Source of the DNA: Desulfobacteraceae bacterium
GTDB lineage: Bacteria > Desulfobacterota > Desulfobacteria > Desulfobacterales > SURF-15
NCBI GenBank assembly: GCA_003599475.1
Contig: QZKK01000120.1
Span: forward strand, 1 to 17,021
Direction of reading: 5' to 3'
DNA: 17,021 bases
Below, piece by piece: positions 6,957-12,652 of this stretch; positions within the stretch are counted from its first letter, which is position 1, and the number at the start of each line of letters is the position of its first letter. The notes below the pieces were generated by a model. It ran no database searches. It was given only the letters and a program-made list of their open reading frames with translations, and was not told the origin of the DNA. Both the position numbers and the translations under genes were made by a program.

Positions 6957-7247
6957 GATCACACTCCATCTTCGATTAAGGTTGGCGGGAATTTCCGATA
7001 GAGATATCAACCTCCAGGGAGATGATCAACAGAAAAGTGTTCAGGGTTCAGCGTTCAGGGTTCAGCGTTCAGAGCTCAGGGATTGCGTGTTCACCGTTCA
7101 ACGCCGCCGCTGGCAGCCGGCTTCTTTTTGTCATCGCGTAAGGATTGTGATAAGAAAAAACAGATGCAGAAATTAGTTAAAAAACCATAACAGTTTTCGG
7201 GCCTGTTTTTTCGCCTGCACCATCGGAGGCAATACGAGGAGAGGAAT
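6957..7247. promoter_or_regulatory. Divergent promoter region between ddl and the MocR-type regulator
   Basis: This 291-base spacer must hold both promoters. It contains a heptamer array (7039-7080) with two degenerate units to 7102. A GC-rich CCGCCGCTGGCAGCCGG box (7104-7120) and an AT-rich stretch (7141-7190) follow. A short hairpin AACAG/CTGTT with a following T-run (7189-7212) lies just before the regulator. I could not assign a confident -35/-10 pair or operator. Confidence 0.5.
7039..7080. repeat. Heptamer tandem repeat GTTCAGN x6
   Basis: Six in-phase units are GTTCAGG, GTTCAGC, GTTCAGG, GTTCAGC, GTTCAGA and GCTCAGG, followed by two looser units GTTCACC and GTTCAAC at 7089-7102. The same unit is arrayed again at 15028-15062, and in both places a CCGCTGGC box follows. 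Confidence 0.85.
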
Positions 7248-8702
7248 GTGACCGGAGATCCCAAGAGATTCCGATACCAGAGGCTTGCGCAGGAAATCGA
7301 GCAGAAGATCCTGGACCGAACCTACCGGCCCGGAGACAAACTGCCTTCTGTGCGGATGCTCGGAAGCCGGCTGAACCTGAGCACCTTCACGGTTTACCAG
7401 GCCTACCTCGAATTGGAAGCCATCGGCCTGGTCGAGGTAAGATCGAAGTCGGGATACTATGTCGCCCCGATTTCTCTGCGGGATATTCGAATTCCCGCTT
7501 TCGACAGGATTTTCCACCCACCCCGGGAGATCAAGCTTTCCGCGATGATCAACTCGGTCATGGCGGCGATCAACAATCCGGACCTTCTGCCCCTGGCATC
7601 GACCACGATCGATGTAGAGCTTCTCCCGTACCGGCAGCTTGCAAGGATATTAAAGAACCTCTCCCATGCGGAAATCAAATCGATGCTTTCATACTCGCTT
7701 TCGGAGGGAGATCTGGAGCTCAGGCGACATTTGGCATTGTGGTATCTCGGCTTTCTGGAAGGGATTTCCCCCGATGACATCATCATCACAAACGGCTGTA
7801 TGGAAGCGATCACCCTGTCGCTGCTGGCCGTGGTGCGGGCCGGAGACACCATCGCCATCGAGTCGCCGACCAACTTCAGCTTCCTGCAGCTACTCAAGGA
7901 GCTCGGGATTCTCGTCGTCGAAGTGCCCACGGATCCTCTCTCCGGGGTGGATATCGATGAACTGAGGAAAGTCGTCGAAAACAACCGCATCCGGGCGCTG
8001 CTGTTGATGCCGAATTTTCACAATCCGCTCGGTGCGGTGATGCCGGATGAAAAAAAGAAAAACCTCGTCTATCTGGCAAACTCCCATGACATTCCGATCA
8101 TCGAAGACGACATCAGCGGAGAGCTTTTCTTCGAAGGGAAGCGCCCCCTGCCGCTGAAGGCCTTCGACCGGAAGGATCTGGTTTTGACCTGCTCTTCCTT
8201 TTCAAAAACGCTTGCCCCGGGGCTGCGCATCGGCTGGATCATTCCGGGTAAACGGTTGAAAGAGAAGCTGCAGAGCCTCAAGGCCGGAACTACCGTTTCG
8301 ACCTCGACCCTCAATCAACATCTCCTGGCCCGGTTTCTGTCCGGCGGTGCCTATGAGAGGCATCTTCGGTCTCTCCGGAAGTCCCTCAAGAAGCAGGTGA
8401 TCAGAACCGCCCTGGCGCTGCAGAAGTATCTGCCCCCGGACATTCGAATCGCCGTTCCCCGGGGCGGCTCCCTCTTGTGGGTGCAGCTCGATGCCCGCGC
8501 GGACAGTGAGACGATCTACCAGGAAGCCCTCGAAAGAGGCGTTTCCATCATCCCCGGGGTGGTCTGTTCGAATTCGGGGCAGTACAGAAACTGCATTCAA
8601 GTGAGCTGCGGATCTCCCTTCACCCGGGAGATCGAAAAAGGCATCGAAGTCCTGGGGGCAGTCATCCGCGAGACTTCGTCAAATGGTCAAATCGTTGAGT
8701 AG
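7248..8702 (+). CDS. MocR/GabR-type transcriptional regulator (GntR HTH fused to PLP-dependent aminotransferase fold)
   Basis: The 484-residue chimeric regulator has an N-terminal GntR winged helix (about 8-72). PSVRMLGSRLNLSTFTVYQA is the helix-turn-helix, and GLVEVRSKSGYYV the wing. A short linker leads to a fold-type I aminotransferase domain (about 95-475). Pyridoxal-phosphate site residues are visible: N259-P260 in NFHNPLG, D287 in IIEDDISGE, the Schiff-base lysine K320 in SSFSKTLAPGLRIGW, and R327 in the same motif. The start is GTG at 7248, preceded by GAGGAGAGGAA. Such proteins sense amino acids or PLP. Divergence from ddl resembles the DdlR-ddl pair described in Brevibacillus, which suggests D-alanine-related control, though targets elsewhere cannot be excluded. 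An ordinary aminotransferase is unlikely because of the intact HTH. Confidence 0.93.
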   Translation: MTGDPKRFRYQRLAQEIEQKILDRTYRPGDKLPSVRMLGSRLNLSTFTVYQAYLELEAIGLVEVRSKSGYYVAPISLRDIRIPAFDRIFHPPREIKLSAMINSVMAAINNPDLLPLASTTIDVELLPYRQLARILKNLSHAEIKSMLSYSLSEGDLELRRHLALWYLGFLEGISPDDIIITNGCMEAITLSLLAVVRAGDTIAIESPTNFSFLQLLKELGILVVEVPTDPLSGVDIDELRKVVENNRIRALLLMPNFHNPLGAVMPDEKKKNLVYLANSHDIPIIEDDISGELFFEGKRPLPLKAFDRKDLVLTCSSFSKTLAPGLRIGWIIPGKRLKEKLQSLKAGTTVSTSTLNQHLLARFLSGGAYERHLRSLRKSLKKQVIRTALALQKYLPPDIRIAVPRGGSLLWVQLDARADSETIYQEALERGVSIIPGVVCSNSGQYRNCIQVSCGSPFTREIEKGIEVLGAVIRETSSNGQIVE

Positions 8703-8707
8703 TTAAT

Positions 8708-8758
8708 CGCCTAGCCGATAGGCGTATCTTCCCGAATCAACCAATCAACCAATCGACG
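8708..8758. repeat. Small hairpin and octamer repeat after the MocR-type gene
   Basis: CGCCTA-GCCGA-TAGGCG (8708-8724) forms a 6-bp stem just after the stop codon. It is followed by three 8-base units AATCAACC, AATCAACC and AATCGACG (8735-8758). The hairpin may serve as a weak terminator between these convergent genes; no T-run is present. Confidence 0.5.
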
Positions 8759-8782
8759 ATTTCACCAGTTGGAAGAAACCGG

Positions 8783-8971
8783 TCAAATCCCCTTTATTTT
8801 CGAGGCTCTCGGCCCTGCAACCAGCCAGATGATCAGGCCGACGACCGGCAGGAACAAGATCAGCAGGATCCACAACAGCTTCGCCAATGTGGATGTCCCC
8901 GGCGCCCGCAAGATGCTGACGATCGCCCAAATATCAGCGAAAAAAACGATAATGCCTAAGATAAACTCCAT
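8783..8971 (-). CDS. Small two-helix membrane protein, PLDc_N (phospholipase D N-terminal-like) domain
   Basis: The 62-residue protein is almost entirely membrane-spanning. Helix 1 is at about 2-22 (MEFILGIIVFFADIWAIVSI), a short polar turn APGTSTLAK follows, and helix 2 at about 32-54 ends in the family signature LPVVGLIIWLVAGPR. This is the stand-alone PLDc_N / cardiolipin-synthase N-terminal type. The catalytic HKD motif is absent, so it has no phospholipase activity of its own. Start 8971 has GGAGGG 7 bases upstream; the frame is open to 9046 but lacks a better site. It sits alone, convergent with the MocR-type gene. Function unknown; members are often envelope-stress-associated small membrane proteins. 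Confidence 0.82.
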   Translation of the reverse strand: MEFILGIIVFFADIWAIVSILRAPGTSTLAKLLWILLILFLPVVGLIIWLVAGPRASKIKGI

Positions 8972-8988
8972 GCCGTTACCCTCCGTTT

Positions 8989-9089
8989 TTCGCGCAGAGG
9001 CGCCGAAGCGCAGTTGACGGATCGCCCGAACCGATTCCACCCGCAAGTGAGATCATCTTCCCTGCACGCTCCTGCGTCTCCGCGCGAGA
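8989..9089. repeat. Inverted repeat of CGCGCAGAGGCGC type upstream of the PLDc_N gene
   Basis: The left arm TTCGCGCAGAGGCGCCGAAG (8989-9008) and the right arm CTGCGTCTCCGCGCGAGA (9072-9089) are imperfect inverted copies of one motif. A related GCAGAGGCG sequence forms the terminator stem near 11873-11915. It looks like a dispersed intergenic element. Confidence 0.5.
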
Positions 9090-9168
9090 TTCAATCATTC
9101 TATTGGCAACAGATCTTGAAGCCTATGGGGGAGATCCTGTAATCACGCGACGGCGGCACCGTATTCGA

Positions 9169-10326
9169 TTACGTAAACGGCGTATCCCCGTCGAAATACT
9201 GAAAACGAAGACGCCCGATCGATTTAGCCAGTGGGCTGTCCGCATCCGCCGGATGCGCGAAGTACGGCCGCGTCTGGGCTTTCATCAGGAAGCCGGCGGA
9301 GTTCCGGTGCGGAAAGGCGTCGATCAAGCCGGTAGGGATATCCACCCGGTCGGCAAGATAGTCTCTTGCGACAGTCAACGCGGTGAAGATCGCCTGAAGA
9401 CCGGCAGAGGCGGTTCCGGTCGCATGATCCAGTATTTTAACCGTCGTAGCCCGTCCTGTTCCGGAGACAGAAAGAACGAGATGACCCGAAGGATTCTTCG
9501 CTCCTTTGCCGTAGAATTCGAATGCGAAATACTTGAATATCTCCCGCTGTTCCGTGAAGTAGTAGTGCGCGGTTCCATCGGAGTCCTTCCGGCCAAGTGG
9601 ATCCCTGGAGGAAACCCACGGGTTGCTCAGCATCCAGTTGACCACGTCGATGCTCCGGTAGAAACAGGGGCCCCCCCTGAAATCTTTTCCTTCGGAAGCG
9701 GTGATTTTTGAAACCATGCGGCTGGAAACGGTCTCCGGAAGCGGGGGCATGCCGTCGATCCACATTCGATAGCACTGCCTCTTGAGCTCCCGGTAACGTT
9801 CGGTTCCGTTCGCCTCCTCGGTCACCGGCTCCGGAAAGCTTTCGATTCGATCTGAAAAATCCGGAAGGAGGAGTCTTTCGAGTCTTAGCTGAACGTAGGG
9901 GACTTCCCCGATGTCTTGAAAGCCGCTGGATTTCAGCATCTTCTCGGCCTCGGGGGTTACGCCGGTGGCAACCAGGTCTTCTCCGAGGGATATGATCGAA
10001 TCAACGAAGGATTTGGCGATTCCTCTGCCCCTGAAGGTATCGGCGACATAAACCGTACTCATCCAGTAGACCCGGGCGGTACGGCCGTTTTCACGCAGAA
10101 GAAGCCCCGGTAAAAGGCCGTGGTAGCCGATGCACCGGTTTTTTAAGAAACCGACCAGCAGAACCACCTCGTCTGGAGAAGCATAGGGATTTCGAGTGAA
10201 GGCCTCCGCACGGATGCGGGAGATGGGGATGAGGGGGCCGGGCTCCCCTTGTCTCTCCCGGGAATCGATAAAAGGGAGCAGATCCTTCAGCCGGATCCTT
10301 TCTATTGCGATTCGATCCTCAGCCAT
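9169..10326 (-). CDS. GNAT-type acetyltransferase protein with an additional uncharacterised C-terminal half
   Basis: The 385-residue protein has an N-terminal half (about 5-165) with a GNAT fold: VYWMSTVYVADTFRGRGIAK (87-106) contains the acetyl-CoA pyrophosphate-binding loop RGRGIAK, and SSGFQDIGEVPYVQLRLE resembles the closing strands. The C-terminal 220 residues carry no motif I can name. GHLVLSVSGTGRATTVKILD and the following helix could be a second, degenerate GNAT repeat. Its start overlaps the stop of the upstream deacetylase by 8 bases (10319-10326), implying translational coupling. Paired with a polysaccharide deacetylase, it plausibly acetylates a sugar or amino group of an envelope polymer. 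Substrate unknown. A start further upstream (open to 10428) would overlap the deacetylase deeply and is rejected. Confidence 0.78.
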   Translation of the reverse strand: MAEDRIAIERIRLKDLLPFIDSRERQGEPGPLIPISRIRAEAFTRNPYASPDEVVLLVGFLKNRCIGYHGLLPGLLLRENGRTARVYWMSTVYVADTFRGRGIAKSFVDSIISLGEDLVATGVTPEAEKMLKSSGFQDIGEVPYVQLRLERLLLPDFSDRIESFPEPVTEEANGTERYRELKRQCYRMWIDGMPPLPETVSSRMVSKITASEGKDFRGGPCFYRSIDVVNWMLSNPWVSSRDPLGRKDSDGTAHYYFTEQREIFKYFAFEFYGKGAKNPSGHLVLSVSGTGRATTVKILDHATGTASAGLQAIFTALTVARDYLADRVDIPTGLIDAFPHRNSAGFLMKAQTRPYFAHPADADSPLAKSIGRLRFQYFDGDTPFT

Positions 10327-11080
10327 CGATATTTTCCGGGATGCATCCGAGGGTCGCCGCCAGCATATCGATGTCCAGGCGATTCGATACGGAGCCCCTG
10401 CTTTTTCGGCCGTTGAACAGCGTTTCAAACCCGAAGCTTTTCAGGATCGATACGAGAAGCGGATTGTATTCATTGAACGGGAAAGAGTAAAGGGTGGGTT
10501 GAAACCCCAGATGTTTGTGAAACCAGCGTATGCAGCATTCGGTGTCGTACTTCATGTAATCGATCCAGTCCGCAGTGCTCCGCCGGGAGATGCCTCCGTT
10601 TTTCGCTTCATACCCGCGAAACGCGATCCTGGATCGTATGCTCTGCGAATGCCGCCGGTCTTCAGGCAAATCCGGAAGCTTTTCTATTTTCCAGCGGCTG
10701 TTCGGCTTTTTGAGGGGCACAGCGGTCAGTACCACGTCGTGAAAATGGCTGTGCGCTCCGATCCGGACATTTTTTTGGGAGGCGAGATACTGTATCTCTT
10801 CCGTTGTCATGAACGGATCGAATCGCCCACGGACATGCGCATCGTACATGCAGTCCCGGGATTTCGGAAATTTCGGATGCCGGCCGTCAAACAGCTTTCT
10901 GGGCGGCCCGGGTCGAACAAACGAAGTGACGATGAAAAAGATCAGCTCCGTATCCAGTTCTTCGAGCATCGGAAAGTAGTAAAACTGGGAATACAACCCA
11001 TCGTCGAAGGAAAGACGGTACTGCTTCAAATCCATTTTGAAATAGTCTTTCCGAAAATCATGGATCGTAAGCGTTTGCAT
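10319..11080 (-). CDS. NodB-like polysaccharide deacetylase (carbohydrate esterase 4-type)
   Basis: The 253-residue predicted metal-dependent deacetylase carries motif 1, YRLSFDDG (21-28), which supplies the catalytic base and metal Asp (D26, D27). Motif 2, HSHFH (110-114), fits H-S-x-x-H and supplies the two metal His. The later YSFPFNEYNP (198-207) stands where the substrate-groove R-x-P-Y motif usually is, with the Arg not conserved. There is no signal peptide, so it appears cytoplasmic and may act on a nucleotide- or lipid-linked sugar precursor. Its ATG overlaps the stop of the upstream PEBP gene (TAATG, sharing base 11080) and its own stop overlaps the GNAT gene, so the three are co-translated. 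The start has only a weak AAGAAG, consistent with coupling. Confidence 0.85.
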   Translation of the reverse strand: MQTLTIHDFRKDYFKMDLKQYRLSFDDGLYSQFYYFPMLEELDTELIFFIVTSFVRPGPPRKLFDGRHPKFPKSRDCMYDAHVRGRFDPFMTTEEIQYLASQKNVRIGAHSHFHDVVLTAVPLKKPNSRWKIEKLPDLPEDRRHSQSIRSRIAFRGYEAKNGGISRRSTADWIDYMKYDTECCIRWFHKHLGFQPTLYSFPFNEYNPLLVSILKSFGFETLFNGRKSRGSVSNRLDIDMLAATLGCIPENIDG

Positions 11081-11634
11081 TACTTCTTTTGATACAATCC
11101 GATCAGCTCCGTTTTCTCCAGGATATGTCCTTTCATGGCCTTTTCCAGATCGGCCTTGGTGGGGCGCCCGAGGTCCGGCAGAACGGCATCGAGTGCGTAC
11201 AGCTTGAAAAAGTAACGGTGGGCGCCGATGGGAGGACACGGCCCTCCATAGCCTGTTTTTTTCCAGTCGTTGATGCCTTCCAGCGTCTCCTTCGGGAGCT
11301 CGCTTTTTTCAACGGCCTCCGGCAGGGAATCGATACCGGGCGGGATGTTGTAGAGGACCCAATGAACCCAGGTCATCTTGGGGTTCTTGGGATCCGGTGC
11401 ATCCGGATCGTCCACGATCAAGGCAAGACTCTTGGTCGATTCCGGAAGTCCCGACCACTCGAGGGCGGGGGATTTATCCTCTCCCTGGCAGGTGTACTTA
11501 GCCGGGATTTTTCCCTGGTGCTCGAAATTCGGTGATGTCAGCTCCATGTTTCCTTGCCCCTCCTTTTGCGCGTCTGCTGTTCCGATCAAAGAAAATGAAA
11601 GAATGCCAGTCAGTAAAAAAAGCCATCGACGCAT
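11080..11634 (-). CDS. Secreted YbhB/YbcL-type PEBP (Raf kinase inhibitor-like) protein
   Basis: The 184-residue member of the phosphatidylethanolamine-binding protein family starts with a Sec signal peptide (MRRWLFLLTGILSFSLIGTA, cleavage probably after ADA at 20-22), so it is periplasmic. Family motifs: DDPDAP (75-80), WVHWVLYNIPPG (89-100), YGGPCPPIGAHRYFF (129-143). The anion/ligand-pocket residues D and H are intact. Start 11634 has GGGGAG about 7 bases upstream; the frame is open to 11808 through repeat DNA. It is first of a three-gene operon with deacetylase and GNAT genes. The biochemical role of bacterial PEBP proteins is poorly defined; E. coli ybhB and ybcL are the reference names. 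Confidence 0.92.
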   Translation of the reverse strand: MRRWLFLLTGILSFSLIGTADAQKEGQGNMELTSPNFEHQGKIPAKYTCQGEDKSPALEWSGLPESTKSLALIVDDPDAPDPKNPKMTWVHWVLYNIPPGIDSLPEAVEKSELPKETLEGINDWKKTGYGGPCPPIGAHRYFFKLYALDAVLPDLGRPTKADLEKAMKGHILEKTELIGLYQKK

Positions 11635-11733
11635 GCCATTCTCCCCGATCTTCGGTGATCGATCGCATCGGATCCTGCTTTTATGTGTTTGAAATGGTCC
11701 AGGTCCACCCGTCCCGCAATACTTATATCTGCT

Positions 11734-11795
11734 CGTCATGCCGGATCGAGTCCGGCATCCAGAAAGAAACTGGATCCGGTTTCCGCCGGAATGGC
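11734..11795. repeat. Palindromic dispersed repeat, CGTCATGCCGG ... CCGGAATGGC
   Basis: CGTCATGCCGGA opens and CCGCCGGAATGGC closes the element, with TCCGGCATCCAG and CTGGATCCGG as inner complementary arms around AAAGAAA. A related element lies at 15091-15176, so the pair flanks the norZ-hemerythrin operon. The type is familiar from many proteobacterial intergenic regions. Confidence 0.65.
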
Positions 11796-11863
11796 AGAGG
11801 CGGTACAATTATTCGACTGTTCGGGTATTTTAATACGAATCGGGGAAAAAATAAAAGCGCCAC

Positions 11864-11915
11864 GAAAAAAATCAGAGGCGCCGAGGAGGGCAATTCCTCT
11901 GCCTCGACGCCTCTG
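11864..11915 (-). terminator. Rho-independent terminator of the norZ-hemerythrin operon
   Basis: On the minus strand, CAGAGGCG-t-CGAGG (11915-11902) pairs with CCTCG-g-CGCCTCTG (11886-11873) and is followed at once by A and seven T (11871-11865). The stem is about 13 bp with one mismatch and ends about 70 bases after the hemerythrin stop codon. Confidence 0.82.
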
Positions 11916-11960
11916 CGCGAGCGGATGATTTCAGCGGCTTAAATTTCGATCTTGCCGCTT

Positions 11961-11988
11961 CCGCTTGCCACTTACCGCTTACCACTTA
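11961..11988. repeat. Heptamer tandem repeat CCRCTTR x4 overlapping a stop codon
   Basis: Units CCGCTTG, CCACTTA, CCGCTTA and CCACTTA, preceded by a 6-base partial CCGCTT. The last unit contains the TAA stop (11986-11988, minus strand) of the hemerythrin gene. Confidence 0.75.
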
Positions 11989-12546
11989 CCCCCTTGCGTA
12001 CTTTTCCTGAAGCTCCTCCAGCATCTCGTGAAATGCCTCGTGGCGGCCGGGGCCGATCTTTTCCTTCTCCAACCATTCAAACGATTCGGAAAGTTCGGCC
12101 TGGCAGTCTGTTGAAAGCCGCTCTTCGGCAATTTTAAACAGGACGTGGTCCTCTTTTTCGATATGCCGCCGGAGAAGGTCGATATAGTCGACCGCATTCC
12201 GTTTGAAGACCTTCACTGAATCCCGATTTCCGGTCCTCGCCCCGATCAGGGCATCTTTCATCTCCTTTATGTGCTTGCGCCCGGAGTCATGCTCGTTGAG
12301 CATCACCCCGATCGGTCCGTTATCGCCCGATACCCCGATTCGCCGGAGTGCCGGGAAAAGGAAGTCCTCCTCCTTGCCGTGATGGCAGGCATCGACAAAC
12401 GTCTTGAAGAAATCGATCAGCCTTTCGGCATCCGCAACCGCTGCGCGGGAATCCGTCTTTTCGATTTCGACGGCAACCTCTGAAAGGATTGCTAGAGCCG
12501 CTTCGACCGCTCGATGCTCTGTTTTCAGTTCTTCGATGGGGTTCAT
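11986..12546 (-). CDS. Hemerythrin-domain protein (soluble, no encapsulin tag), second gene of the norZ operon
   Basis: The 186-residue HHE-type four-helix protein has candidate iron ligands H11 in ELKTEHRAVE, H55/H56 with E60 in CHHGKEEDFLFPAL, H86 in LNEHDSGRKHI, and H128 with E132 in RRHIEKEDHVLF. This spacing is typical of bacterial hemerythrin-like proteins that bind O2 or NO or hold a di-iron site. It ends EELQEKYARG with no L-x-I-G-S-L tail, so it should be free in the cytoplasm, unlike the hemerythrin at 4285-4833. Start 12546 has GAGGA about 8 bases upstream. It lies 106 bases downstream of norZ in the same direction and before a terminator, so it is probably under the same NO-responsive promoter. 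Likely job: NO or O2 scavenging, or repair, alongside the reductase. Confidence 0.9.
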   Translation of the reverse strand: MNPIEELKTEHRAVEAALAILSEVAVEIEKTDSRAAVADAERLIDFFKTFVDACHHGKEEDFLFPALRRIGVSGDNGPIGVMLNEHDSGRKHIKEMKDALIGARTGNRDSVKVFKRNAVDYIDLLRRHIEKEDHVLFKIAEERLSTDCQAELSESFEWLEKEKIGPGRHEAFHEMLEELQEKYARG

Positions 12547-12652
12547 TTTTGCATCCTCTTTTATTTTTCCGTGTTCAAGCCCCGACAGCCTGATCCCTTC
12601 CAGTTTCGTATTTGCTCGGGAAAAGGCTGCAGGGCAGGGGGTCGTTTCATGA

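Larger units (their letters stand above)
11635..11985. other. Intergenic spacer between the PEBP operon and the norZ-hemerythrin operon
   Basis: 351 bases without a gene. It contains the promoter side of the PEBP operon (unassigned), a palindromic dispersed repeat (11734-11795), a rho-independent terminator for the norZ-hemerythrin transcript (11864-11915), and a heptamer array (11961-11988). Short open frames here on either strand show no protein-like features. Confidence 0.6.

Noticed and set aside
6207..7001. Open frame on the + strand opposite ddl
   Set aside because: Antisense to a fully conserved Ddl; no recognisable domain or ribosome-binding site.
7039..7102. CRISPR-like array
   Set aside because: Units are 7 bases in direct tandem with no spacers, and no cas genes are in the window.
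10196..11092. Open frame of about 300 codons on the + strand
   Set aside because: Antisense to the deacetylase and GNAT genes, which have motifs and overlapping start/stop signals.
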